Source of the DNA: Phoronis australis | Taxonomy: Eukaryota > Phoronida > Phoronidae | NCBI GenBank assembly: GCA_002633005.1 | Contig: NMRA01000023.1 | Coordinates: 1,536,062-1,557,096 of the forward strand | DNA: 21,035 nucleotides | Direction of reading: 5' to 3' | Shown here: one piece after another, positions 1 to 9,113 of the stretch | How the letters are laid out: every line of letters begins with the position of its first letter | How positions within the stretch are numbered: position 1 is the stretch's first letter | Position numbers and translations under genes: made by a program | The notes under the pieces: generated by a model | What the model was told of the DNA's origin: nothing | Database searches by the model: none | The model's input: the letters and a program-made list of their open reading frames with translations, nothing else

Positions 1-1918
1 GCAAAATAAGATACCATCAAGATTTTAGTCTAAATGTTTCCTAACTCGGTTTTTGGCCATAACACTAGTTATAGGAATCTGATTATGAGCGCGCAAGAGA
101 AGACGGAACATATTTGCGACGTTTCGTTTACTCAAAGTTAATGAGCCTAAACGCCAGAAAATATTTGTTTTCTCTTTCTCGCTTATAATGATTTTCAAGG
201 GTTTCCGTTATTCAATTTCGGCAAGGTCGTTGCTTTCTCGCAAAACTACCGATTGGATGATCAATTACTCACTTATTTGCTCTCCGTTTTAACGTTGATC
301 ATCGTCAATACACCTCCAAAAATTGCACATCGTCTTTGCGCAAACTACATTGAGATTTAAGTCTCCCGAAAAAAGGATAGTGTTTAAAAGTCTAATTCTA
401 AATTTCTCCAGTTAGTGCACAAATGAAGTAAAACAAAGTAGTTCTGCTTGTCGCGTCAGTTGTTGGTATCATTATCTCGATTTATGACCCACAACGCGTG
501 ACTGGACAAAGCCTTTTCAAATTAAGCCGGTGGAGCGTGAGACCCCTGAGGTCCCAATCGAGTCCTCACGACAACTCCGCGTTATGTATAACAAGAGCAA
601 CCACTGTGTGCGGAGGTATGACACAAGTCCTGAACTTCACAAACGATGACAGAAGATGACCAAAAAACATGGTCAGGTCCAGCCGTTTTTTTTTAACTTT
701 TAAGCCTAAACAGAACTTTGAATCAAAGGTGTTGTATTTGGGAACAAGTATTTAAAAGCAGATTACAAGTGACTTCTTGCTTTGTTGCAGAAATGAAGCA
801 TCTCCAAACAAAATCTGAGGTTGCACAGGCGAACCACAGGCTCCGTATTTGAGCCCTGGACTGACAATGTCCAACGATTACGTTCATAGCCCCATTACAC
901 TAAGAAACCAGGAGATATATAATTGTTTACAATTACACATTTTCAATTTTTGGTAACCACTGTACAGGCACACAACAACACACAATCACATTTTCTAAGA
1001 AACGCAGTGACACGCATGACCATACAGTGGTCAATTTAAGAACCTGAAGCTCTCCAACTTCAGACTGTGGTGACATGGGACAATCTCAAGTTACCATGAC
1101 GTTGCCATGACATCGCAATGGCGAATAGCAACGTCACATAACAATTCAGCAGAAAATGAATTTAAAAATTCGTAGTGACTTCCAAACTTTAAATTAACAA
1201 ATCAGTGCATCTGCCAACCACAGAAGTCAGCACATATCAAGCACACGCTCAAATTACAACAGGAAGTAAACCGATGGAAGTCTGAATTTTTCGTTAAAAA
1301 TAGGGCAGGGTCAAACCATGAAACACACGCTCCCTGTGTTTGCAATCGTCTGAGTTCTCTGTTCGCAAGAGGAATTCAATTAGTTTGAGTTAGGATGAGC
1401 AAACCAAAATGCAACTCGAAATATATCTGAATAAATTATGAAGTTGTTTTAAGTGATGAGAGAGTCGACATGGGTCCCTCAGAAAAAACAGCAGGCTTGG
1501 ATCGTGTGACAAGGTGTTTTGATGTGTAAGGATAATGAATATTACAATACCTAGCTAATGGTATATATTTACGGGAGAAATGGAACAGGTATGTGGAAGT
1601 GTTAGTGGCACGTTTTTTTGGCGGCGACCTCTAGCCTCAGATTTGGCGACCTCAGCTTTCATTTGGCGATCTGGGAATTTCACTAATAAGTTGCATTTAG
1701 CGAGTTGACAATGAGCCAAGAAGCGAACACTGCCATGTGATGTCAGTGTGGTCACTCATGGTACACTGCATATGATGTCAGTGTGGTCACTGACCTACAT
1801 TACATTTTGCGGACAACAGCATGAGAAGCAAGGCATCCTGGCACTCACTAAGATCACATCCAAACAAAAACAGCCCACAATAGCAGAACAACAAACAATA
1901 TCTGGACAGTACACATAC
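1..1918. other. No gene seen; probable REXO2 intron 3
   Basis: If REXO2 continues leftwards, this is intronic. I searched the minus strand for the next conserved REXO2 blocks and did not see them. Only short repeats stand out: three GGCGAYCT words at 1623, 1645 and 1665, and a 19-bp direct repeat at 1738 and 1773. Confidence 0.5.
1738..1791. repeat. 19-bp direct repeat, two copies 35 bp apart
   Basis: The words at 1738-1756 and 1773-1791 (TGATGTCAGTGTGGTCACT) are identical. This is a short local duplication just downstream of REXO2 exon 3 on the minus strand, and no function can be assigned. Confidence 0.7.
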
Positions 1919-1996
1919 CACCCCATGAGTTTCTGTGCACCACTGGTTCATTTGAGCTAGAACATCCTCTGGCTGATGAATGATTAGGTTTGGGGC
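1919..1996 (-). CDS. REXO2: REXO2 oligoribonuclease, coding exon 3
   Basis: Third coding exon, 26 codons, phase 0. It follows a TTTTTTGCAG acceptor and is followed by the consensus donor GTATGT (1918-1913). The peptide APNLIIHQPEDVLAQMNQWC continues with TETHGV and matches the segment after motif I in REXO2, where the human protein has a similar NLIIKQP...W...HHGK pattern. The next expected block (SGLTKAV-like, then the CPLAGNSV-like strand with the second catalytic Asp, and the His/Asp of motif III) could not be found in 1-1918, so the gene runs off the left edge or is interrupted. Intron 2 (1997-7695, 5.7 kb) encloses an antisense PHYHIP-like gene and a repeat array. Confidence 0.93.
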
Positions 1997-3047
1997 CTGC
2001 AAAAAATAACAGAGAACAAGAATGGTTTACATCTGTGCTTCCAAACAGAAATAGTCATGTTTGCATACTGGCCTTTAACAATAATCAATCAACAAGTCTA
2101 TAGGCCCCAATTGTCTGGAACTATAAACAAAACCAGCACAAAACCAGAGCTTTACAAATCTCAAGCTAGTCTTTCATTTAGTTTTAATCCTTAACAACAT
2201 GGACCTGGTAACATCAACCACACTGTGTTGCAAAACTAGTTGAACATTTCATAAATTACACTCCTCTATGTATTTGTGTTTTCTACAAACACTTTAATAG
2301 ATTTTGATATTATGTAACATTCAACTCTGTTGCTGCATTGCCAGAAATCCAAAATTCAATTTCATAAGAATCACTATTAAAATTTTCCTTAAAAATTATA
2401 AGTACTTGTTGAAAGATTATTATTTGTAAATAAATTTTGACTAATGGTTAGCAGTATTATTTGTTCTAAAGTTTTTCCACTAAAATGAAATAAAAGGTGT
2501 ATCTTTAATAATGATTTGAGTGCCAAATTACAACTAGTAATTGATGACATCGTCTACATGGAATGTATTCCAACTCCATTGTCCAAGTACAACACTTCTT
2601 CAGAACAAATGAGCTGTCTCAGCAAATCAAGTGATGTTGGCTGATAGCTTCTCTCAAATATATCATGTCTAATTCTTTTCACAAAGCAAGAATAATGGTA
2701 ATGGATGACTAGAAACATAGGACACTGGCAGGCAATCAACTTTACACTTGTGACACAAACATGGTAACATCAAACAGTTTTTGTAAAATAATCTTTGAGA
2801 GAGACAAGATTGTTATTTGTAAGAGTGGCAAGAGTCAGGGCTGTCCAATGTATCTGCAGATCAGGGTAACTTTCAACTCTGTCACTGATTATCGATTTGT
2901 GAGAATACATGATTGATATCAAGCCTAATCAATAATAAATCAGGTATCAAACTAAACGTGGTAGTAGATAACATCTACAATGAGCTCGTGGGACTACCGT
3001 GTGTGACGAAACTTCTAAAATTTTAATGTGCAAGCCACGGAAACAAT
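1997..3047. other. Intronic / upstream flank of the nested gene, no gene seen
   Basis: AT-rich sequence between REXO2 exon 3 and the PHYHIP-like start. No conserved coding block is visible on either strand. The promoter of the nested gene should lie at its right end, but I see no convincing TATA or initiator there. Confidence 0.5.
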
Positions 3048-3761
3048 ATGGCGGAACGGGAACAGTCACTGTTCAAAAGCAGTCTCTTGACAAAGGTGCT
3101 GGCTTTTGTAGATGGTAGTTTTAAAAGGTACAAGTCAGAGGTGGGTGATCAAGGTGTGGCCAACTACAAGGCTGTGGGGTGGCTGTACAGGGACAAACCT
3201 AAGTGGTACTATGAAGGAATACGTGAGGGAAGCCAGGTGAGGGAGTTTGTACAGCTCAGCGACCGAGACACCAACACTGAAGACGCGATTGATCGTGATC
3301 TGCCAGGATTGTGGTACAGAGGAGACATTGACAGAGAAACGGGAGAACCAAGCATGATATCAGACTTTGGCGATACCCGATGTTTAGTTAGAATGGAGAA
3401 TTTTCTCCATCCACTAGCTAACCTTTACTTGGCTGACTTCTACTGTACCAAGACCAGCCCAGTGCATTATATTTCGCTAGTAACTACAGCAAGATGTTCT
3501 GAAGCGGATGCGTACTGCTCAAAAAAATTTGTAGCACTGGAAAGAGCGAATAACCCATTTCTATGGGAAAAGAGGGTCAAAAACCAGGTCAAATTTTATG
3601 TACTGGCCTGCCCTCTGGTGGCCATAGAAGTACTGCATACCGAAAACATAGACATCAAAACCTTGCTGGAAAGAAACTGGGCAAGATTTGAAAACGGTCT
3701 GATAGTGTCTACAGCATTCAAAAGTCGCAAGAGAAATCGAGTTTGCAGTAATTGCAGTTGA
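3048..3761 (+). CDS. PHYHIP-like protein (phytanoyl-CoA hydroxylase-interacting protein-like C-terminal domain), single exon, nested in REXO2 intron 2
   Basis: Uninterrupted 237-residue frame, far longer than other unexplained frames here and clearly protein-like. Blocks seen: WLYRDKPKWYYEG (residues 45-57), FGDTRCLVRMENFLHP (107-122), NLYLADFYC (125-133), HYISLVTTARCSEADAYC (140-157), NPFLW (169-173) and VAIEVLHTENIDI (191-203). From memory, the order N-L-Y-F-A-D-F-Y-C, H-Y-x-x-L-V, C, N-P-F-L and a final V-E-V-L-x-T-E strand is the signature of the PHYHIP/PHYHIPL C-terminal domain, which is expanded in marine invertebrates. The N-terminal fibronectin-III domain of vertebrate PHYHIP is absent. 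The tail (FKSRKRNRVCSNCS) is basic and Cys-rich. The molecular function is unknown. The start ATG is well placed (ACAATATGG, A at -3). A candidate AATAAA signal lies at 4041-4046. Lack of introns suggests an old retrocopy or a naturally intronless family member. Confidence 0.7.
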   Translation: MAEREQSLFKSSLLTKVLAFVDGSFKRYKSEVGDQGVANYKAVGWLYRDKPKWYYEGIREGSQVREFVQLSDRDTNTEDAIDRDLPGLWYRGDIDRETGEPSMISDFGDTRCLVRMENFLHPLANLYLADFYCTKTSPVHYISLVTTARCSEADAYCSKKFVALERANNPFLWEKRVKNQVKFYVLACPLVAIEVLHTENIDIKTLLERNWARFENGLIVSTAFKSRKRNRVCSNCS

Positions 3762-5052
3762 ATTTAAGCAAGATTATCTAATTGAAAATCTGTCACACAT
3801 CCCTTTGAATATTATATCTTAATTTTATTTCTATGTGGGTTACTATTCAACATTCTTGTTCAGAGATTCAACCCAGATGGATGTGGTCACATTGTCTATG
3901 TGTTAGACATAATTGAATCATTATAAACCAGCACGTAATACTATTAATTTTCACTTACAACATGTGCTATATGGCTTCAAACTCCACATGTTGCGCTGTG
4001 TAATTAGGTCTTAAAACCAAAATCCCAAACTTCAAATTGAAATAAATCTAGTTAATGATTGGTGTGAATCTTATTATACCGTAGATTAGAAGTAAAAAAT
4101 GAACTCCAATGGGTACATAAAGTTGTTGTGCGTAATTTGGAATGCTAAAGCTGAAATGATTTGAAGGCCTTTCCTACTGCCTTGATGCTTCGGTCAATTG
4201 GAACACTTACACTTCGGTCTTGAATCGAAGTTAACAAAGCAAGTTAACTCTGAAGTAAAGGGGTGGATTTAACAGTGAAGCATTGACACTTCGCAACAAT
4301 GAAAACACTTCACTTCGATGCCATCAGAACTTATCGGCAGGGGTCACTACCTGCATTTGTCAACAGCAGACGGTTACTGGTTACTATTTGTAAATATTTT
4401 GTTATAATCATATTACTTTTTGCGGTTTAAGCGTTCTATTTCAATTTATCCACATATTTGCTAGATTCTTTATATTAAAAAACAACCGAACGTAAAGTGT
4501 ACGCAAAATGAGTTCCTGGCCGCCACGCCATACCGCATTTGTTTGGATCAGCTGTTAGCCTGCACAAGAGAATTTTTTAATACGTAATTTTCTAGTACAT
4601 AGTCATTGTCCCAACATGGCAACCACTGGCTGCCTAGTCAAGTTGACGCTCTAGTTTCCATCTGGGGAGACGTCCTTGTCATATTTGATGGCAAGCACCG
4701 ACAAAAACAGCATGTCATGTGACCAAAGGTCATATTAGTACCACTTAGTGATAAGTTTGCTGAACTATAACTCCCATGATGATGGGAACACTAATGCTTA
4801 ATTTTGCTGTTAACCACAGTTAACTTTGAAGCTTCGATATGGGAAAGGGCCTGAAGAACCAAGACAAATCACTCTTCCCCAAAATAATGGCAAAACCGCA
4901 GTATTCAAAAATGTACAAAATAGGTCTTGAAAGTCAGCAAAGTCTACATGTGTTGAGGAGTTTAATGAAACAAGAGTAATGCGGAGTGATGAAATGCGGC
5001 AACGAATGTTTTGCAAATGGCGTGCTTTTTGGGGTTACCGTATTTATTTGTA
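3762..5052. other. Intronic sequence between the nested gene and the repeat array, no gene seen
   Basis: Contains the presumed 3' UTR of the PHYHIP-like gene at its left end. The segment 4180-4315 repeats the word ACTTCG/CGAAGT in both orientations, suggesting a decayed inverted element, but no ends can be defined. Confidence 0.45.
4041..4046 (+). promoter_or_regulatory. Candidate polyadenylation signal AATAAA for the PHYHIP-like gene
   Basis: Canonical AATAAA hexamer 280 bp after the stop codon of the nested gene, in AT-rich sequence. A single hexamer occurs often by chance in such DNA, so this is only a candidate. Confidence 0.35.
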
Positions 5053-5563
5053 TCATAAAAATGGCCAATAGATGGCGCAAAAACGTATAATCCTTCCAAA
5101 AACGGAAATATGCCATATTTCATAAAAACCTGTCAAAGAACTTCAGAGAAACAATGGAAAACAGAATAAAATGAAATTGCCACTTGTGGGTACAGCGTCA
5201 GTTGGATCCGCCAAAACGCCGTCATCTGTTGTTATATTCATACAGCTATGGGCACAAAACAAAACTACGACTAGGAGGCACCACAGTAATCAGTCGCCAT
5301 CATCAAACGTCCTCTTCATACTGAGAACATATGAGCCAATTTTCAAAACCATCCCTATAATGATTTGGTAGATAGAGGATTGGATGCCAAAAACAGGGTT
5401 TGAAAACAGCAAAAATGGCCACTCGGTGGTGCAAAATACCTCGATTCCATCCAAAAACAGGAGGATAGCGTCATCTCACCAATAGATGCCTATATTCAAA
5501 ACTTTATGAAAATCTGTTGAGGACCTTTGAAGATACAGAGGTAAACGTAAAAAACAGAAATTG

Positions 5564-5575
5564 CCACCAGGGGGC
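5564..5575 (+). promoter_or_regulatory. CTCF-core-like site in the repeat array
   Basis: CCACCAGGGGGC fits the animal CTCF core CCASYAGRKGGC at every position. It opens a repeat module. Binding is not demonstrated. Confidence 0.45.
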
Positions 5576-5873
5576 ACACCAGTAGTCAGATCCGTCTGAA
5601 AGTCACTGTTGTCCATTGTCAACATCATATAATTACACTTGCCGAACTAAGTAAAGATCCTGCAAACTGTTTAGGAGATACAGCCATGAGCGCAAAACAA
5701 CAAAACTGCCATTAGGAGGCGCCACAGTAGTCGAAGTAGTCAGAAAATCATCGTCAGCCTTCTACTTCATAGTGAAAGCATACATGCCAATTTTCACAAT
5801 TATCCTGAAAGTGGTTTGGTTGATAGAGGAGTGCATGGACACCCAAAAACCGACTCGAAAACAGTAAAAATGG

Positions 5874-5885
5874 CCACTAGGTGGC
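5874..5885 (+). promoter_or_regulatory. CTCF-core-like site in the repeat array
   Basis: CCACTAGGTGGC fits the CTCF core at every position and is followed by GCA, as in many strong sites. It opens the unit that starts near 5868. Confidence 0.45.
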
Positions 5886-6017
5886 GCAAACTACATTGAA
5901 TCCATCTGAAAACCGAGAGGTAGCGTCACCTCATTAACAGAGCCTGTATGCCACATTTTATGAAAATACGTTCAGGACCTTTGAAGATACAGAGGTAAAC
6001 GTAAAAAACTAAAATTG

Positions 6018-6029
6018 CCACTAGGGGGC
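6018..6029 (+). promoter_or_regulatory. CTCF-core-like site in the repeat array
   Basis: CCACTAGGGGGC fits the CTCF core at every position, in the same orientation as the two preceding exact matches. Confidence 0.45.
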
Positions 6030-6600
6030 ACACCAGTAGTCAGATCTGTACGAAAGTCCTTGTTCTCCGTTATTAACGTCATAAAAATACACTATTAGTA
6101 AAGATCCTGCAAACGGTTTAGGAGATATAGCCATAGGCTAAAAAAAATGCCACAAGGAGGCGACACAGTAGTCGAAGTCGGAAAATCATCGCCAGGTGTC
6201 CACTTCATAGTAAGAAATACATGCCAATTTTCGCAATCATCCTTTGAGCGGTTTGGTTGATAGAGGGGTGGACGCAAAAAACAGACTCGAAAACAGTAAA
6301 AATCGCCACTAGGGGTGCAAACTACATCAAATTCTTCCGAAAATGGGAGGTTAGCGTCATCTCAATAATAGGTGTCTATATACCAAATTTTAGGAAAATC
6401 CGTAGAGGATTTTTGAAGATACAGAGGTAAACGTAAAAAACTAAAATTGCCACTGGGGGCAGACCGGTATTCGGATCCGTCAAAAAGTTCGCTGATGCCG
6501 TCCCATCCACGGAAGGAACACATGTACAAAATTTCATGAACATACGTCAAGGCGTTTTGGAGACAGAGCAGCGGACGCCAGACGGACGGACAGAGATGAC

Positions 6601-7120
6601 GGCATAATGCGTTCACATATAAATAACTGGGCGCATAAAAATGTGGTTTAACAATTATCACAAATAGTACAAAACACAAATCTACAGCTTCTTAGACAAT
6701 TCCTTAATTTGGTAAAGAAAAAACTGACAAAATATATAAATTTCCATCCTTTATGAAAGCATTTCTGTAATTATAGAGAGCACAAATTTATCACTATTTT
6801 GAAATGCAGAGTTTTCAAGGGTTTTGTTGTTTATAGAACCCTTTTGTTTCCACTCAAATCTTTGTCAGTTTTAATGCTTTCAACTTAATTACAGGCAGTT
6901 AAACCAAGGCAAGAACTAGCTCTATGTCTGGAATAGAAAACGGGATTGCTACTGGTTTCCATAACTCGGGCTGTAATTAGGCAAGCTATTTTCGTAACAT
7001 CAGATGGTTAATGGCAGTTGTTGTTAGCTTGCATATTACATCAACCAGGACATGGAGTGTATCACCTGTAATAACTGTATACTACATCACTTAGAATATG
7101 GCTTATTCAGAACTTCAGTG
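6601..7120. other. Intronic sequence, no gene seen
   Basis: AT-rich unique-looking sequence between the repeat array and the CA microsatellite, within REXO2 intron 2. Open frames here overlap the repeat or are short and unlike known proteins. Confidence 0.5.
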
Positions 7121-7161
7121 AACACACACACGCACGCACGCACACACACACACACACACAA
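7121..7161. repeat. (CA)n microsatellite with CGCA interruptions
   Basis: A run of CA dinucleotides interrupted by three GCAC steps near 7132-7141. It makes an artificial Cys/Val-rich frame on the minus strand. Confidence 0.95.
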
Positions 7162-7297
7162 CTAGGCGAAGGACGTCCTTTATAACAGAATGGTGAAACA
7201 CATACATACACACACAAGGTTAATGATGTCCTTTGTAACACAAAGGTGAAACACACAACTAGGCCAATGATTTCATTTGTAACACAATAGTGAAACT
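7162..7297. repeat. Degenerate tandem repeat, about 50-bp period, three copies
   Basis: The phrase GAYGTCCTTTRTAACA...GGTGAAACACA starts at 7172 and 7224 and, more diverged, at 7269. It follows the CA tract and probably arose by expansion of sequence beside it. Confidence 0.7.
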
Positions 7298-7695
7298 GCA
7301 GCCTAGTGCAACTCCCACTGACTCTAACTAACTCTACTCTGACAACAACGGTGTTACCGCTAGTTTTAGGGATATCGAAAACACCAGATGGCACAGTTGA
7401 GATTCACACTGTTTTGAATGCTTGAGTTGCTTGTTGAGTCCTCTGGTGATTACTGCCACCAGAGTGGAGTTATCCTTTCCCATTGCAAGAACGTTTCACA
7501 ACTCCGCAGTTTAATCCAATTATTTTGAAAGAACTTTGCGATGGCTATTAGGAGTTGAGCTTTCCCACTGACCGAAACTCAGCATATCAGGCAAGCTGCA
7601 GTATAGGTGGGAAAGCAACATGAGTTATTTGCGATATAAAGGCAGGTAACGTGTGCAGATACATAATTATAGAGGATTATAGTTAGGTTACACAC

Positions 7696-7779
7696 CTCAG
7701 CCACGACATTGAGTTTTTCATCTGTAATAAGACAAGCCATCTCTATAATGTGATGACACCTGAGGTCCAGACCTGTCAT
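7696..7779 (-). CDS. REXO2: REXO2 oligoribonuclease, coding exon 2
   Basis: Second coding exon, 28 codons, with phase 0 at both ends. It follows a TTTCAG acceptor (reverse complement of 7780-7785) and ends in GAG before a GTGTG donor (7695-7691). The peptide MTGLDLRCHHIIEMACLITD continues with EKLNVVAE. It completes exonuclease motif I (DLEMTGLD) and contains the IIEMACLITD core strand that is nearly invariant in oligoribonucleases from bacteria to animals. As I recall, the human exon has the same length and the same junctions. Intron 1 (7780-8810, about 1.0 kb) contains the 43-bp tandem array at 7891-8099. Confidence 0.95.
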
Positions 7780-7890
7780 CTGAAACAAACAACAGATCAT
7801 GGCGACGTGCTTCATAATTTTGGAAGTGTATACGAGACTTTTTTTTAAATTCAACATTAAAACATATCCTTGATACTCTGCATGGGTCCA

Positions 7891-8099
7891 TCAAAATACA
7901 CATATACCAGGGCAATGCTCTCACTAGACTAAATCAAAATACACATATACCAGGGCAATGCTCTCACTAGACTAAATACACATATACCAGGGCAATGCTC
8001 TCACTAGACTAAATCAAAATACACATATACCAGGGCAATGCTCTCACTAGACTAAATCAAAATACACATATACCAGGGCAATGCTCTCACTAGACTAAA
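7891..8099. repeat. 43-bp tandem array, five copies, in REXO2 intron 1
   Basis: Units start at 7891, 7934, 7977, 8014 and 8057. Four are 43 bp, and the third is 37 bp because it lacks its first six bases (TCAAAA). The core ACACATATACCAGGGCAATG is otherwise identical between units, which suggests recent expansion. The array is about 110 bp beyond exon 2 on the acceptor side of intron 1. Confidence 0.97.
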
Positions 8100-8810
8100 T
8101 CAGTGTGGTGTGAAAGTCCACTTGAAATTTTTACAACCATGATCAAATTTTTGCCACCAATTTTAAATTTAGATTGTCCATACGTGTATGCTTAAAGTTT
8201 GACTGTATTCGACTTTAAGTCAATTTTTTTCAAAACAAGGTCTTAGAATTGTAATCTCATCATCATTTGTACTGAAATTATAGGAGCTGCGTATTAAAAC
8301 AATTTAGCAACAGTCCCTGTTGGAAATAGAATTCATTACACCCATGACAGGGTGACGATCTTTCAGGACTTTGAAGATTGGGAAATGTTCAATTTTGGTA
8401 TTCTCTGTTTCAAATTCTAGACACTGTGCTGTGTATCAAACCAGCCTGAAAAGAAAATTTCAAGTTGTTAAAAGTGTTGGAAATAGCCGCCAACACAATG
8501 TTCATGAGTCCCCAGAGTGTATGGGGTCAGAGGTCAAGGTGAATGATTACTTAAACACGGAGATCAAACACGTCATATTTTCTCTTAAAAGTGAAAGTAC
8601 TGATATGCTGTATGCAAAATAGGCACGTTCTTTTCAATGCCAAACGTATGTAGTGAACAAGTTAATTAACACCCGCCAGATCATTAACAGCAAGTCACTT
8701 AAAGTTAAAACAAAATATCTGGCAAGGACAGAATTTCTACTGAAAAGTGAGTTCATGTTTCAGGGGACATTTGGGTTGAAAATTCAGGGCCCTTGCTCAA
8801 TCATGCTTAC
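8100..8810. other. Rest of REXO2 intron 1, no gene seen
   Basis: The plus strand has an open frame across 8356-8622, but it does not resemble a known protein, and its continuation past a TAG is antisense to REXO2 exon 1. I treat the segment as intronic. Confidence 0.6.
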
Positions 8811-8963
8811 TTCCAAGTCAACCCAGACTATTCGGTTTGACTTTCCTGCTTCAGAAGACATAAGCAGGTTTTTTTCCATGGGTGAAGTTTTCAAAGAAGA
8901 TCTCATAAGAATATTTGAACACTGGCGGTGGAATAACTGACGACAAACACGATGAAACACCAT
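8811..8963 (-). CDS. REXO2: REXO2 oligoribonuclease, coding exon 1
   Basis: First coding exon of the small-RNA exonuclease REXO2, which degrades very short RNA oligomers (especially dinucleotides) in mitochondria and cytosol. Seen: 51 codons starting at ATG 8963-8961, directly preceded in frame by TAA (8966-8964), so this is the farthest possible start. The exon ends in ...RIVWVDLE followed by a clean GTAAGC donor (8810-8805). D49 and E51 are the first two catalytic acids of the DEDDh fold (motif DLEMTGLD, completed by exon 2). Residues 1-25 begin MVFHRVCRQLFHRQ, are rich in Arg and lack acidic residues, as in a mitochondrial presequence. Further in-frame Met codons at residues 20, 29 and 35 could start a shorter cytosolic form. 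The phase-0 junction matches exon 2. The start codon lies 150 bp from the divergent RBM7 start. The long plus-strand open frame across this exon is its antisense shadow. Confidence 0.93.
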
Positions 8964-9113
8964 TTATCGGCCTTCTGGTGATATGACGGTGGGAAATATT
9001 GCCGCCCAGCATCAGCGACATCTTGAGGTTTAGGGACGAAGCGATCTGTTTCCGGTTCCTGTGACTTACTGGGAAAAGTGTTAGGTTTTGTAGAGGACAC
9101 TCTGTTCAAAACC
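8964..9113. promoter_or_regulatory. Shared bidirectional promoter / 5' leaders of REXO2 and RBM7
   Basis: These 150 bp separate the two divergent start codons, so they must hold at least part of both 5' leaders. No TATA box is visible. An ETS-family core, ACCGGAA read on the minus strand, lies at 9050-9056; ETS/GABP sites are common in bidirectional housekeeping promoters. The transcription start sites cannot be placed from sequence, and either could lie inside the opposite gene's first exon. Shared control is an inference from spacing. Confidence 0.75.

Larger units (their letters stand above)
5053..6600 (+). repeat. Higher-order degenerate repeat array with CTCF-core-like motifs (three-module units)
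   Basis: About four units begin near 5059, 5413, 5868 and 6299 (spacing about 354, 455 and 431 bp), each opening with AAAATGGCCACTAGGTGGCGC or a variant. Within a unit there are up to three related modules of about 130-160 bp. Each starts with an A-rich run plus TGCCACTAGGNGGC, continues with a GTAGTC...GATCCGTC-like segment and a CATGCCAATTTTCAT-like segment, and ends with a GATAGAG-like segment. The right end (about 6550-6600) finishes in GACGCCAGACGGACGGACAG, a terminus shared in inverted form with 15390-15440. It is therefore a dispersed element family, not a simple satellite. No coding capacity is evident. Confidence 0.85.

Noticed and set aside
534-590. Possible tRNA-like B box (AATCGAGTCC) in 1-1918
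   Set aside because: Too many mismatches to the pol III B box and no A box at the right distance.
4180-4315. Cluster of ACTTCG/CGAAGT words in both orientations
   Set aside because: Suggestive of a decayed inverted repeat, but the arms do not align over more than about 8 bp, so no element was called.
7107-7394. Minus-strand Cys/Val-rich 95-residue frame
   Set aside because: Its unusual composition comes from the CA microsatellite and the neighbouring tandem repeat.
8356-8940. Plus-strand open frame interrupted by a single TAG, looking like a 190-residue pseudogene just upstream of RBM7
   Set aside because: Its right half is exactly antisense to REXO2 exon 1 (8811-8963), whose RIVWVDLE motif and GTAAGC donor are decisive. 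The left half matches nothing recognised.
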